Assembly (NCBI RefSeq): GCF_007570865.1
Contig: NZ_VLPS01000003.1
Location: forward strand, 124,001 to 188,000
DNA length: 64,000 nucleotides
Direction of reading: 5' to 3'
Source of the DNA: Atlantibacter subterraneus
Lineage (GTDB): Bacteria > Pseudomonadota > Gammaproteobacteria > Enterobacterales > Enterobacteriaceae
The position numbers and the translations under genes were made by a program. The notes under the pieces are model-generated. The model was not told the origin of the DNA. It made no database searches and worked only from the letters and a program-made list of their open reading frames with translations. Each line of letters starts with the position of its first letter. The first letter of the stretch is position 1. Below are positions 36,401-45,274 of this stretch, piece by piece.

Positions 36401-38377
36401 GAACTGCGTGTCATGGCGCAAGCCTGGACGGCGGACAGCTTCGGCAGCAGCGAGGCAAAAACCATCGTCGCCGCGCCGCTGATCGCCGACATCAGCATGC
36501 CGCGCTTCCTGGCGGGCGGCGATGAATCGCGGCTGGCGCTGGACGTCAGTAATCTGACCGATACGCCGCAAAATCTCACCGTTTCCCTCTCCGCCAGCGG
36601 GCTGGTTTCGCTGTTGGACAGCCCCGAGCTGAAAGTCAGCCTCAACGCCGGAGCGCGTAAAACGCTGTTTATTCCGGTGCGCGCCCTTGAGGGCTTTGGC
36701 GATGGCGAAATCAATGCTCAAATCAGCGGCCTGAACGTGCCGGGGGAAACCTTCGCGCCGTCGCAAAAACAGTGGAAAATCGGCGTGCGTCCGGCGTTCC
36801 CGTCGCAGACCGTCAACAGCGGGGTGATGCTTAACCCAGGCGAAAGCTGGCAGGTTCCGGCGTCGCATATCGACGGCTTCTCGCCGGCTACGCTGGAAGG
36901 ACGCCTGTTGTTAAGTGGCCGTCCGCCGCTCAACCTGGCGCGCTATATCAGCGAGCTGAAAGCCTATCCATACGGTTGCCTGGAGCAAACCACCAGCGGC
37001 CTGTTCCCGTCGCTGTACACCAGCGCAGCGCAGCTTAAAGCATTGGGCATCAAGGGCGAAAGCGACGAGCAGCGCCGTACGGCGATTGATGTGGGTATTG
37101 CCCGCCTGCTGGAAATGCAGCGCGAGGACGGCGGGTTCAGCCTGTGGGATAAAACCGGCCCGGAAGAGTACTGGGGCACGGCGTATGTCACCGATTTCCT
37201 GGTGCGGGCGACCGAACAGGGTTATAGCGTGCCAGCGGATGCGCTGGAGCGCGCCAACAACCGCCTGCTGCGTTATTTGCAGGACCCCAGCCTGATGGCG
37301 CTGCGCTATAGCGATAACAGCGCCGCCAGCAAGTTCGCGGTGCAGGCCTATGCAGGGCTGGTGCTGGCGCGGCAGCAAAAAGCGCCGCTCGGGGCATTGC
37401 GCGAACTGTGGAACAAACATAACGCCGCCAGTTCCGGCCTGCCGCTGGTACAGCTTGGCGTGGCGCTGAAGCTGATGGGCGACGCGTCCCGTTCCCAGCA
37501 AGCGATTAATGCGGGCCTGGCGACGCCGCGTAACGATCGCGCCCAGTGGATTGGCGACTACGGCAGCGAGTTACGCGACAGCGCGCTGGTGCTCAACCTG
37601 CTGGAAGAGAACAAACTAATGGCGCAGCAGCAGGCGGGATTACTGCAAACCCTGTCAGACCAGGCTTACGGTCAGCACTGGCTATCGACGCAGGAGAGCA
37701 ATGCGCTGTTCCTGGCCGGTCGCGGCTGGCAAAACCAGCCTGCCGCCTGGCAGGTGCAAAGCTCGCTGTCCGGCGAACCGTTGCAGGGTGATAAAGCGCA
37801 GGCGTTTAATCTGAATGCCGACAAACTGGCGGCGCTGCATCTGACCAACACCAGCGATAGCCCGGTGTGGGTGCGGCTCGACAGCGTGGGCTATCCGCAA
37901 AGCGCGCCGCAGCAATCCGGCAATGTGCTGAAAATTGAACGCCACTTCCTGGCCAGCGACGGCACCACGAAATCGCTCAATAATCTGCGCAGCGGCGAAC
38001 TGGTTCTGGTGTGGCTGGATGTCTATGCCAGCAAAACCGTGCCGGACGCGCTGGTGGTGGATCTGCTGCCTGCAGGACTGGAGCTGGAAAACCAGAATCT
38101 GGCTAACGCCAGCGCCAGCCTGGGTGAAACCGGCGGCGCGGTCAGTGACCTGGTGAGCCGGATGCAGCAGCAGGATATTCAGCATGTAGAGTTCCGCGAT
38201 GACCGCTTCGTGGCGGCGCTGCCGGTGAACGAAGGCGAACACGCCACGCTGGTCTATCTGGCGCGCGCGGTGACGCCGGGCAAATACACGGTGCCGGTGC
38301 CGCAGGTGGAATCGATGTACGTTCCCACCTGGCGAGCGACCGGCAGCAGTGCAGGGACGTTAACCATCGCACCGTGA
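33413..38377 (+). CDS. yfhM: Bacterial alpha-2-macroglobulin lipoprotein YfhM
   Basis: This 1654-residue (E. coli 1653) lipoprotein is anchored in the inner membrane and faces the periplasm. It traps and inhibits proteases that breach the outer membrane. The lipobox MAGC puts the lipidated residue at Cys22, with methionine at the -3 position, which is less usual. A run of macroglobulin domains leads to the bait region and the thioester motif YGCLEQT. I chose the ATG at 33413, preceded by AGGGATTTGAGA and, further up, a GGCC-GAAA-GGCC hairpin; the frame opens at 33341. It is paired with pbpC 10 bp downstream, suggesting joint work in envelope defence and repair. Confidence 0.95.
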   Translation: MIRARHAALAAALLAILAMAGCDDKPGEKANEPKPAPAQQSQAATPVAAKPDSAKLAQLAGQSAGKPLTLIDASEVQLDGAATLVLTFSIPLDPNQDFSRTVHLVDKKNGKVDGAWELAPNLKELRMRHLEPSRTLLVSVDSELKALNEATFGINWEKTLETRDIEPSVGFASRGSLLPTKVVQGLPVMALNIDNVDVNFFRIKPESLASFVSQWEYRNSLTNWESDKLLQLADLVYTGRFDLNPARNTREKLLLPLGDIKPLQQPGVYLAVMNQAGRYNYSNAATLFTLSDVGLSLHRFHNRLDIFTQSLENGAPQGSVDIQLLSEKGQTLAQAKTDGDGHATLETPKDAALVLARNGEQTTLLDLKLPALDLSEFDIVGEAGYARQFFMFGPRDLYRPGETVIFNGLLRDGDGKPVDDQPIKLEVVKPDGQVARTQVVKSHNGLYQFSWPLAQTAATGNWSVRANIGDNQPRSWRFQVEDFMPERMALTLTPQKTPISPKDPLNIPVEGHYLYGAPASGNALQGQIFLRPLREAVAALPGFEFGDIAEENLSRSLDEVQLTLDEQGQNEVTLDSQWQDARSPLKVILQASLLESGGRPITRRAEQPVWPAANLPGIRPQFAAKAVYDYRSDTTVNQPMVDEGSQAGFDIVYTDAQGQKLAVNDLQIRLIRERRDYFWNWSEGDGWQSQFDQKDLVEGEQSLNLAAGETGKVSFPVDWGSYRLEVKAPNDTVSSIRFWAGYSWQDNSDGSGSPRPDRVTLKLDKPSYKPGDTIKLHIAAPAAGKGYAMIESSDGPLWWQAIDVPEGGMDLDIPVDKKWQRHDLYVSTLVIRPGDKSKSATPKRAVGILHLPLGDENRRLTVTLDAPAKMRPDRNLDVKLKVKPDAQGNIPTQVNVLVSAVDSGVLNITDYATPDPWEAFFGKKAYGADIYDIYGQVIEGQGRLAALRFGGDGDELNRGGKPPVNHVTIVAQQAQPVVLNDKGEGTVQLPIGDFNGELRVMAQAWTADSFGSSEAKTIVAAPLIADISMPRFLAGGDESRLALDVSNLTDTPQNLTVSLSASGLVSLLDSPELKVSLNAGARKTLFIPVRALEGFGDGEINAQISGLNVPGETFAPSQKQWKIGVRPAFPSQTVNSGVMLNPGESWQVPASHIDGFSPATLEGRLLLSGRPPLNLARYISELKAYPYGCLEQTTSGLFPSLYTSAAQLKALGIKGESDEQRRTAIDVGIARLLEMQREDGGFSLWDKTGPEEYWGTAYVTDFLVRATEQGYSVPADALERANNRLLRYLQDPSLMALRYSDNSAASKFAVQAYAGLVLARQQKAPLGALRELWNKHNAASSGLPLVQLGVALKLMGDASRSQQAINAGLATPRNDRAQWIGDYGSELRDSALVLNLLEENKLMAQQQAGLLQTLSDQAYGQHWLSTQESNALFLAGRGWQNQPAAWQVQSSLSGEPLQGDKAQAFNLNADKLAALHLTNTSDSPVWVRLDSVGYPQSAPQQSGNVLKIERHFLASDGTTKSLNNLRSGELVLVWLDVYASKTVPDALVVDLLPAGLELENQNLANASASLGETGGAVSDLVSRMQQQDIQHVEFRDDRFVAALPVNEGEHATLVYLARAVTPGKYTVPVPQVESMYVPTWRATGSSAGTLTIAP

Positions 38378-38387
38378 GCAAGCTTTT

Positions 38388-40709
38388 GTGATCGTCTCAA
38401 AACTAAAAAAATGCGCCTGCGTGATTGCAGGCGCATTACTGTTATTCGCGCTGGCGCTGTGGGCGGCGGACCGCATTTGGCCGCTGCCGCTCAAAGAGGT
38501 TAACCCCGCCCGGGTAGTGGTAACCGAAGAGGGCACGCCGCTTTGGCGCTTTGCCGATGATGAAGGCATCTGGCGCTATCCCGTCACTATCGAAGAGGTT
38601 TCCCCCCGCTATCTGGATGCGCTGATCCACTATGAGGATCGGTGGTTCTGGAAGCATCCAGGCATCAATCCGTTTTCTATTGCGCGCGCCGCCTGGCAGG
38701 GCATCAGCGCCGGGCGCGTGGTGTCCGGCGGCAGTACGCTAACCATGCAGGTCGCCCGGCTGATTGAGCCCCATCCCCGCACTTTTCTGGGTAAAACGCG
38801 TCAGGTGTGGCGCGCCATGCAGCTGGAATGGCACCTGTCGAAACGCGACATTCTCACGCTTTATCTCAACCGCGCGCCGTTTGGCGGCACGTTACAGGGC
38901 GTCGGCGCGGCAAGCTGGGCTTACTTCGGTAAATCACCCGCGTCGCTGACTCCTGCCGAAGCGGCGTTGCTGGCGGTGCTCCCGCAAGCGCCGAGCCGCC
39001 TGCGTCCGGACCGCTGGCCCGAACGCGCCCAGGCGTCGCGTGATAAAGTGCTGCGCCGTCTGGCGCAGTATCACGTCTGGCCACAAAACGCGGTAAAAGA
39101 AGCGCTGGAAGAGCCGGTCTGGCTTGCGCCGCGCCAGATGCCGCAGCTTGCGCCGCTGCTGGCCCGCTATCTGGCCGCGCGTAGCCGCGAGACCAAAATC
39201 GTTACCACCCTGGACGCGGGTCTTCAGCGCCAGCTGGAAGAACTGGCGCTGAACTGGAAACCTCGCCTGCCGCCGCGCGGCTCGCTGGCCATCCTGGTGG
39301 TGGACGCCAGCACCATGAAGGTACGCGGCTGGGTGGGTTCGGCGGATATTGCCGATGTGAACCGCTTCGGGCATGTGGATATGGTGCTTGCCAGCCGCTC
39401 GCCGGGATCGGTGCTCAAGCCTTTTGTTTACGGGCTGGCGCTGGACGAGGCGCTGATCCATCCCGCCTCGCTGTTGCAGGACGTGCCGCGCCGCTTTGGG
39501 GATTATCGCCCCGGCAACTTTGACAGCGGCTTTAACGGCCCGGTCAGCATGAGCGACGCGCTGGTGCGTTCGCTGAATCTCCCGGCGGTGCAGGTGCTGG
39601 AAGCCTACGGGCCGAAGCGTTTTGCAGCCAAATTGCGCAACGTGGGCCTGACCTTAACCTTGCCCGGCGGCGCAGAGCCGAACCTGTCGATTATCCTCGG
39701 CGGTGCCGGAGCGCGCTTATACGACATTGTCGCCGCCTACAGCGCCTTTATGCGCCAGGGCAGAGCGGCGCAGCTGCGATTAACGCCGCAGGATGCGCTG
39801 GAAGATCGCCCGCTGATGTCGCCAGGCGCGGCGTGGATTATCCGCCGTATTCTGGCAGGTGAGGCCCAGCCGCTGCCCGACAGCGCGCTGCCGCAGGTAG
39901 TGCCGTTTGGCTGGAAAACCGGCACCAGCTATGGCTATCGCGATGCCTGGGCGGTGGGCATGAGCCCGCGCTATATCATCGGCGTCTGGACTGGCCGCCC
40001 GGACGGCACGCCGGTGCCGGGGCAGTCGGGCTTTGCCAGCGCGGTGCCGCTGCTGAATCAGGTGAATAATCTGGTACAGGCCAGTTCCGCATTGCAGCAA
40101 GCCCGTTTACCTGTCGATCCACGCCCGGCGTCGGTGGCCGCCGGAACCGTCTGCTGGCCTGGCGGGCAGCAGCTTCCGGCGGGAGATAGCAACTGCCGTC
40201 GCCGTCTGGCGACCTGGCTGTTGGACGACAGCCAGCCTCCGACGCTGCTGGCGCAGGGGCAGGAGCGCATGACCGGAACCCAATATCCGCTGTGGGTGAA
40301 CACTAAAGGGCAGCGCGTCGCCGCCGATTGTCCTGACGCCCATGCCGAAACCCTGATTATGTGGCCGCTGCCGCTGGAACCCTGGCTGCCCGCCGCGGAA
40401 CGGCGCGCCGCGCGTCTGCCAGCCGCATCGCCGACATGCCCGCCGTTAACCAGCGACGCCGCGACGCCGCTGTTGCTCACCGGGGTGCGCGACGGCGGCA
40501 TCATCAAGCGTGTGCCGGGGCAAAACCGCTTGCCGCTGCGCTTAACCAGCCAGGGTGGCGAAGGGCCGCGCTGGTGGTTTTTAAATGGCGAAGTGCAATC
40601 GGGGCACGGGGACGTGCTGACGCTGGAGATCGATAAAGCCGATGACTATCAGGTGCTGGTGATGGATGAGTCCGGGCAAACCGCCGTGGCCCGTTTTACT
40701 GTCCAGTAG
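38388..40709 (+). CDS. pbpC: Penicillin-binding protein 1C
   Basis: This 773-residue (E. coli 770) periplasmic enzyme is anchored by an N-terminal helix (about 10-28). The transglycosylase domain has EDRWFWKHPGINPF and GGSTLTMQVARL. The transpeptidase domain has the serine motif SPGSVLKPF and KTGTSYGYRDAW. A C-terminal BiPBP_C domain (about 690-770) completes it. The only reasonable start is a GTG at 38388 with a weak ribosome-binding site 10 bp after yfhM, so translation probably depends on coupling. Together with the alpha-2-macroglobulin it may repair peptidoglycan after protease or envelope attack. Confidence 0.93.
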   Translation: MIVSKLKKCACVIAGALLLFALALWAADRIWPLPLKEVNPARVVVTEEGTPLWRFADDEGIWRYPVTIEEVSPRYLDALIHYEDRWFWKHPGINPFSIARAAWQGISAGRVVSGGSTLTMQVARLIEPHPRTFLGKTRQVWRAMQLEWHLSKRDILTLYLNRAPFGGTLQGVGAASWAYFGKSPASLTPAEAALLAVLPQAPSRLRPDRWPERAQASRDKVLRRLAQYHVWPQNAVKEALEEPVWLAPRQMPQLAPLLARYLAARSRETKIVTTLDAGLQRQLEELALNWKPRLPPRGSLAILVVDASTMKVRGWVGSADIADVNRFGHVDMVLASRSPGSVLKPFVYGLALDEALIHPASLLQDVPRRFGDYRPGNFDSGFNGPVSMSDALVRSLNLPAVQVLEAYGPKRFAAKLRNVGLTLTLPGGAEPNLSIILGGAGARLYDIVAAYSAFMRQGRAAQLRLTPQDALEDRPLMSPGAAWIIRRILAGEAQPLPDSALPQVVPFGWKTGTSYGYRDAWAVGMSPRYIIGVWTGRPDGTPVPGQSGFASAVPLLNQVNNLVQASSALQQARLPVDPRPASVAAGTVCWPGGQQLPAGDSNCRRRLATWLLDDSQPPTLLAQGQERMTGTQYPLWVNTKGQRVAADCPDAHAETLIMWPLPLEPWLPAAERRAARLPAASPTCPPLTSDAATPLLLTGVRDGGIIKRVPGQNRLPLRLTSQGGEGPRWWFLNGEVQSGHGDVLTLEIDKADDYQVLVMDESGQTAVARFTVQ

Positions 40710-40806
40710 TGTACAACCCGCTGATGCAATGGCATTGTGTTGCGAGCTGTCGCACTATTTTAAAAAAATGTTACTTATTCCCATAGGCAATACGCGGGAT
40801 GCTCAT

Positions 40807-40812
40807 TATAAT
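40807..40812 (+). promoter_or_regulatory. Probable -10 element of ndk
   Basis: A consensus TATAAT lies 59 bp before the ndk start in the 162-bp gap after pbpC. No good -35 element is visible at 16-18 bp, so the assignment is tentative. Confidence 0.45.
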
Positions 40813-40871
40813 CGCCGCCAATTCGAAAGCCGGGTTTCCGGCGTAAACAGAACAACATACAGAGGTTATCA

Positions 40872-41303
40872 ATGGCTATTGAACGTACTTTTTCCATCAT
40901 CAAGCCGAACGCGGTGGCAAAAAACGTTATTGGCAACATTTTTGCTCGTTTTGAAACAGCAGGCCTGAAAATTGTTGGCACCAAAATGCTGCACCTGTCT
41001 TCCGAGAAAGCAGGCGGTTTCTATGCTGAGCATCAGGGCAAACCGTTCTTTGATGGCCTGGTGGCCTTCATGACTTCCGGCCCGATCGTGGTGACCGTGC
41101 TGGAAGGTGAAGACGCGGTACGTCGTCACCGTGAAATCCTGGGTGCGACCAACCCGGCGAACGCGCTGGCTGGTACCCTGCGCGCAGATTACGCAGACAG
41201 CCTGACCGAAAACGGCACCCACGGTTCCGACTCTGTGGAATCCGCAGAGCGCGAAATCGCCTACTTCTTCGGTGAAGGCGAAGTGTGCCCGCGCACCCGC
41301 TAA
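40872..41303 (+). CDS. ndk: Nucleoside diphosphate kinase
   Basis: This 143-residue enzyme moves the terminal phosphate between nucleoside tri- and diphosphates through a phosphohistidine, balancing NTP and dNTP pools. The active histidine is in [12 protein letters not shown]. The start [18 protein letters not shown] and the length are those of E. coli Ndk. AGAGG precedes the ATG. It is a single-gene unit ended by a strong terminator. Confidence 0.98.
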   Translation: MAIERTFSIIKPNAVAKNVIGNIFARFETAGLKIVGTKMLHLSSEKAGGFYAEHQGKPFFDGLVAFMTSGPIVVTVLEGEDAVRRHREILGATNPANALAGTLRADYADSLTENGTHGSDSVESAEREIAYFFGEGEVCPRTR

Positions 41304-41377
41304 TTACGCCGCGAAAGTTTATTTTTGTGATGCCGCTTACAGTCGTGGCATCACGACGCTGAAGTTTGTACAATACT

Positions 41378-41419
41378 GCGCCCCGGGACGAGCCAACGTT
41401 CCGGGGCGCTTCTTTTTTC
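41378..41419 (+). terminator. ndk terminator
   Basis: GCGCCCCGG (41378-41386) pairs with CCGGGGCGC (41401-41409), followed by TTCTTTTTT. A further stem, GTGATGCC/GGCATCAC (41327-41354), lies just upstream without a T run. Confidence 0.88.
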
Positions 41420-41465
41420 AACCCACCATGGGCCATAACGTGTAACAACGAGGCCGGAAACCATT

Positions 41466-42632
41466 ATGTCTGAGCAAATTGTCACTTCCGAAACGCCGGT
41501 AACCGTCGTTTCCGCTAAATCAGAAAAAACCAACCTGTTGGATCTCAACCGTCAGCAACTGCGCGAATTCTTTGCCAATCTCGGTGAAAAACCGTTCCGC
41601 GCCGATCAGGTGATGAAGTGGATGTATCACTATTGCTGCGATGATTTTGATGAGATGACGGATATCAACAAAGTCCTGCGCAACAAGCTGAAAGAGATCG
41701 CCGAAATCCGTGCGCCGGAAGTCGCCGAAGAGCAGCGTTCCGCAGACGGCACCATCAAATGGGCGATTAAAATCGCCGATCAGCTGGTGGAAACCGTGTA
41801 TATCCCGGAAGAAGACCGCGCCACGCTGTGCGTCTCCTCTCAGGTCGGCTGCGCGCTGGAATGCAAATTCTGCTCAACCGCTCAGCAGGGCTTTAACCGC
41901 AACCTGCGCGTGTCGGAAATTATCGGCCAGGTGTGGCGTGCGGCAAAAATTATCGGCGCGCAGAAGAAAACCGGCGTGCGCCCCATCACTAACGTGGTGA
42001 TGATGGGGATGGGCGAGCCGCTGCTCAACCTGACCAACGTGGTGCCCGCCATGGAAATCATGCTGGATGATTTCGGTTTTGGGCTGTCGAAGCGCCGCGT
42101 TACGCTCTCCACCTCCGGCGTGGTTCCGGCGCTGGATAAGCTCGGCGATATGATCGATGTGGCGTTGGCTATCTCCCTGCATGCCCCCACCGATGAAATT
42201 CGCGACCAGATCATGCCGATCAACAAGAAGTACAACATCGAGACTTTCCTGGCGGCGGTACGCCGTTATCTGGAAAAATCTAACGCCAATCAGGGACGCG
42301 TAACGGTGGAGTACGTTTTGTTGGATCATATCAACGATGGCACTGAACACGCGCATCAGTTGGCGGAATGCCTGAAAGATACGCCGTGTAAGATCAACCT
42401 GATCCCGTGGAACCCCTTCCCGGGCGCACCGTATGGACGCAGCTCCAACAGCCGTATCGATCGTTTCTCCAAAGTATTAATGGAATACGGGTTTACCACC
42501 ATCGTGCGTAAGACCCGCGGCGACGATATCGACGCGGCCTGCGGACAGCTGGCAGGCGAGGTGATCGACCGTACTAAACGTACGATGCGTAAGCGTATGC
42601 AAGGTGAACCTATTGAGGTGAAAGCAGTCTGA
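41466..42632 (+). CDS. rlmN: Dual-specificity rRNA/tRNA m2A methyltransferase RlmN
   Basis: This 388-residue radical-SAM enzyme makes 2-methyladenosine at A2503 of 23S rRNA and A37 of several tRNAs, improving decoding accuracy. The cluster motif CKFC is part of [17 protein letters not shown]. The catalytic methyl-carrying cysteine near the C-terminus lies in [10 protein letters not shown]. The start is [11 protein letters not shown], slightly longer at the N-terminus than the 384-residue E. coli protein. A decayed pilW lies between it and rodZ. Confidence 0.96.
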   Translation: MSEQIVTSETPVTVVSAKSEKTNLLDLNRQQLREFFANLGEKPFRADQVMKWMYHYCCDDFDEMTDINKVLRNKLKEIAEIRAPEVAEEQRSADGTIKWAIKIADQLVETVYIPEEDRATLCVSSQVGCALECKFCSTAQQGFNRNLRVSEIIGQVWRAAKIIGAQKKTGVRPITNVVMMGMGEPLLNLTNVVPAMEIMLDDFGFGLSKRRVTLSTSGVVPALDKLGDMIDVALAISLHAPTDEIRDQIMPINKKYNIETFLAAVRRYLEKSNANQGRVTVEYVLLDHINDGTEHAHQLAECLKDTPCKINLIPWNPFPGAPYGRSSNSRIDRFSKVLMEYGFTTIVRKTRGDDIDAACGQLAGEVIDRTKRTMRKRMQGEPIEVKAV

Positions 42633-42641
42633 CTGGCATCG

Positions 42642-43020
42642 ATGCCGGGTTTGCGATCGGCAAATTGGGCACAGGCTACAAAAGGCGTGTTTTTACCAGA
42701 ACGTGAAGAAACGTATTCTCTCAATAATTACGGTGCGTTTCTTCTCGCTTTAAGGCAGTATGTAGCGTCTCAACAACAGTTTAGACGCGCATCAATTCTG
42801 GATTGCGTCGCCAGCCACGGACAGTTGGTCAAAAGGTGTCTATGTTTAACTGACCAAACGGCATTTTTGAGTCGGCATCGTGAATACCCTGTCGGCCAGC
42901 CTGGGCGAATGCTGAACGTTGCAGCCTTAAAAGATTGATTTCGCGGTGCGGGTAGGGTGACCTGCCAGCGCCTGGTTCCTTACTTAAACAGTTCCAGCAG
43001 TTGTAGCGAATGAATACTGA
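42642..43020 (+). pseudogene. Decayed pilW/pilF (type IV pilus biogenesis TPR lipoprotein)
   Basis: The 377-bp rlmN-rodZ gap is not random. A frame within it reads YSLNNYGAFLLALRQYVASQ followed by QQFRRA, which closely resembles the PilW/PilF TPR pattern (LNNYGAFL..LGQYV.AQQQF..A). At the right end, in another frame, codons for VANEY and a stop (43018-43020) overlap the rodZ start exactly as an intact pilW would end. The lipoprotein signal, the rest of the repeats and a continuous frame are missing, and a stop interrupts the 3' part. The intact gene should be roughly twice as long. I infer an old loss by deletion and frameshift. Confidence 0.7.
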
Positions 43021-44026
43021 AGCCACTCACGATCACAATGCACCACAAACCACCGGCGAACGTCTGCGTTCGGCGCGTGAACAACTCGGTCTTAGCCAGC
43101 AAGTCGTGGCAGAACGTTTATGCCTGAAAGTCTCGACTGTCCGCGATATCGAAGAAGATAAAGCGCCCGCTGAACTGGCGGCGACTTTCTTGCGTGGCTA
43201 CATCCGCTCTTATGCCCGTCTGGTGCATATTCCCGAAGAAGAACTGCTGCCGATGCTGGCGCAGCAGGCACCGGTGAAAACCGCGAAAGTTGCGCCAATG
43301 CAGGGTTACGCCCTGGGCAAACGCCGTAAAAAACGCGATGGCTGGCTGATGAGCGTCACCTGGCTGGTGCTGTTCGTGGTGGTCGGCCTGACGGGTGCCT
43401 GGTGGTGGCAAAACCACAAGGCCCAGCAGGAAGAGATTACCACCATGGCCGATCAGTCCACGGCGGAGCTGAATGCCAATCCTTCAGCGGGCCAGGCCGT
43501 GCCGCTGTCGACTGAGCCGACAGCGAACGATGACGCCGCTGCACAAGCCAATAACGACAGCCAACCGGCGACCGCCCCTGCGGAAGTGAATACCGATAAC
43601 GGCGTGGCGACCGCTACCGCGCCGGACGCGTCGCAGAACGCGGTCGTTTCGCCGAGCCAGGCGAATGTCGATACCGCGACCGCCGCGCCGGTTACGCCGC
43701 CGACGACGACCGATAGCGCCAGCGCGCTGCCGGTTGGCCAGGCGGCGACGGCTACTGCTGCCGATCCGAACGCGCTGGTGATGAATTTCACCGCCGATTG
43801 CTGGTTAGAAGTCACCGACGCTACCGGTAAAAAACTGTTCAGCGGCCTGCAGCGTAAAGATGCCAGCCTGAACTTAGCGGGCCAGGCTCCGTACAAATTA
43901 AAAATCGGCGCGCCTGCCGCGGTACAGATCCAGTATCAGGGCAAGCCGGTCGATTTAAGCCGTTTTATCAGAACCAACCAGGTTGCGCGTTTGACCCTCA
44001 ATGCCGAACAATCAGTAGCGCAGTAA
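43010..44026 (+). CDS. rodZ: Cytoskeleton protein RodZ
   Basis: This 338-residue bitopic protein links MreB filaments to the cell-wall elongation machinery and maintains rod shape. A cytoplasmic helix-turn-helix domain (about 18-80; [19 protein letters not shown]) binds MreB. It is followed by a basic stretch (GKRRKKRDG), one membrane helix (about 112-132), a long alanine/threonine-rich periplasmic linker and a C-terminal beta domain (about 250-330). The start ATG lies within the end of the decayed pilW. ispG follows after 27 bp, as in E. coli. Confidence 0.95.
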   Translation: MNTEATHDHNAPQTTGERLRSAREQLGLSQQVVAERLCLKVSTVRDIEEDKAPAELAATFLRGYIRSYARLVHIPEEELLPMLAQQAPVKTAKVAPMQGYALGKRRKKRDGWLMSVTWLVLFVVVGLTGAWWWQNHKAQQEEITTMADQSTAELNANPSAGQAVPLSTEPTANDDAAAQANNDSQPATAPAEVNTDNGVATATAPDASQNAVVSPSQANVDTATAAPVTPPTTTDSASALPVGQAATATAADPNALVMNFTADCWLEVTDATGKKLFSGLQRKDASLNLAGQAPYKLKIGAPAAVQIQYQGKPVDLSRFIRTNQVARLTLNAEQSVAQ

Positions 44027-44053
44027 GCAGACGGGCAACGGGGGAGATTTTTC

Positions 44054-45169
44054 ATGCATAATGAAGCGCCCATTAAGCGTAGAAAATCCAAACGGATCTA
44101 CGTGGGCAATGTGCCGGTAGGCGACGGCGCGCCAATCGCCGTCCAGTCAATGACCAACACTCGCACCACCGATGTGGAAGCGACGGTCAATCAAATTAAA
44201 GCGCTTGAGCGCGTCGGGGCCGATATCGTTCGCGTGTCGGTACCCACCATGGACGCCGCTGAAGCCTTCAAACTCATCAAGCAGCAAGTCAACGTGCCCC
44301 TGGTGGCGGATATCCACTTTGATTATCGTATCGCGCTGAAAGTGGCGGAATACGGTGTGGATTGCCTGCGCATCAATCCAGGCAACATCGGCAGCGAAGA
44401 GCGCATTCGCAGCGTAGTTGACTGTGCGCGTGACAAAAACATCCCGATTCGCATCGGCGTTAACGCCGGATCGCTGGAAAAAGATCTCCAGGAAAAATAC
44501 GGCGAACCCACGCCGCAGGCGCTGCTGGAATCCGCAATGCGCCACGTTGAGCACCTTAATCGCCTGAACTTCGACCAGTTCAAAGTGAGCGTGAAGGCCT
44601 CCGACGTCTTCCTGGCGGTGGAATCCTATCGTCTGCTGGCGAAAGAGATTGAGCAGCCGCTGCATCTGGGCATCACCGAAGCGGGCGGCGCGCGCGCGGG
44701 CGCAGTGAAATCTGCCATTGGCCTGGGGCTGCTGCTGTCAGAAGGTATCGGCGATACCCTGCGTATTTCGCTGGCTGCCGATCCGGTGGAAGAGATCAAG
44801 GTCGGTTTTGATATTCTGAAATCGTTGCGCATCCGTTCGCGCGGGATCAACTTTATCGCCTGCCCAACATGCTCGCGTCAGGAATTTGACGTGATCGGCA
44901 CGGTGAATGCGCTGGAGCAGCGTCTGGAAGATATTCTGACGCCGATGGATGTATCGATTATCGGCTGCGTGGTGAACGGACCGGGCGAAGCGCTGGTCTC
45001 CACGCTGGGCGTCACCGGCGGCAACAAGAAAAGCGGCTTTTATGAAGACGGCGCGCGCAAAGATCGTCTCGATAATGACGATATGATCGCCCAGCTTGAA
45101 GCGAAGATCCGCGCCAAAGCCAGCATGCTGGACCAAAGCCGTCGCATTGATGTGCATCAGGAAAAATAG
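44054..45169 (+). CDS. ispG: 4-hydroxy-3-methylbut-2-enyl-diphosphate synthase IspG
   Basis: This 371-residue [4Fe-4S] enzyme converts methylerythritol cyclodiphosphate to HMBPP in the MEP route to isoprenoids, receiving electrons from flavodoxin. The N-terminal TIM barrel contains [10 protein letters not shown]. The C-terminal cluster domain has [10 protein letters not shown] and [10 protein letters not shown], supplying three cysteines and the glutamate ligand. It is essential and depends on the Isc machinery encoded upstream in this window. It lies between rodZ and hisS. Confidence 0.97.
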   Translation: MHNEAPIKRRKSKRIYVGNVPVGDGAPIAVQSMTNTRTTDVEATVNQIKALERVGADIVRVSVPTMDAAEAFKLIKQQVNVPLVADIHFDYRIALKVAEYGVDCLRINPGNIGSEERIRSVVDCARDKNIPIRIGVNAGSLEKDLQEKYGEPTPQALLESAMRHVEHLNRLNFDQFKVSVKASDVFLAVESYRLLAKEIEQPLHLGITEAGGARAGAVKSAIGLGLLLSEGIGDTLRISLAADPVEEIKVGFDILKSLRIRSRGINFIACPTCSRQEFDVIGTVNALEQRLEDILTPMDVSIIGCVVNGPGEALVSTLGVTGGNKKSGFYEDGARKDRLDNDDMIAQLEAKIRAKASMLDQSRRIDVHQEK

Positions 45170-45196
45170 GGCAAGCCCGGCTTTCCCGTGTATGAT

Positions 45197-45254
45197 TGAA
45201 CCCGCTCGCCGCCTCGATTTATCGGGTGCGGCCTGATTCCGGGTTCATTTTTTG
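45197..45254 (+). other. Nested stem-loop before hisS
   Basis: The outer stem TGAACCCG (45197-45204) / CGGGTTCA (45240-45247) is followed by six T. Inside it lie GCCGC/GCGGC and CGAT/ATCG pairings. It could terminate ispG transcription or act as an attenuator-like structure in front of hisS. I see no histidine-rich leader peptide. Confidence 0.6.
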
Positions 45255-45274
45255 TATTTAATAAGAGAATAAAC

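Noticed and set aside
35420-36868. A 482-codon open frame antisense to yfhM
   Set aside because: It lies wholly inside the certain yfhM gene, with the composition of a shadow frame and no known domain.
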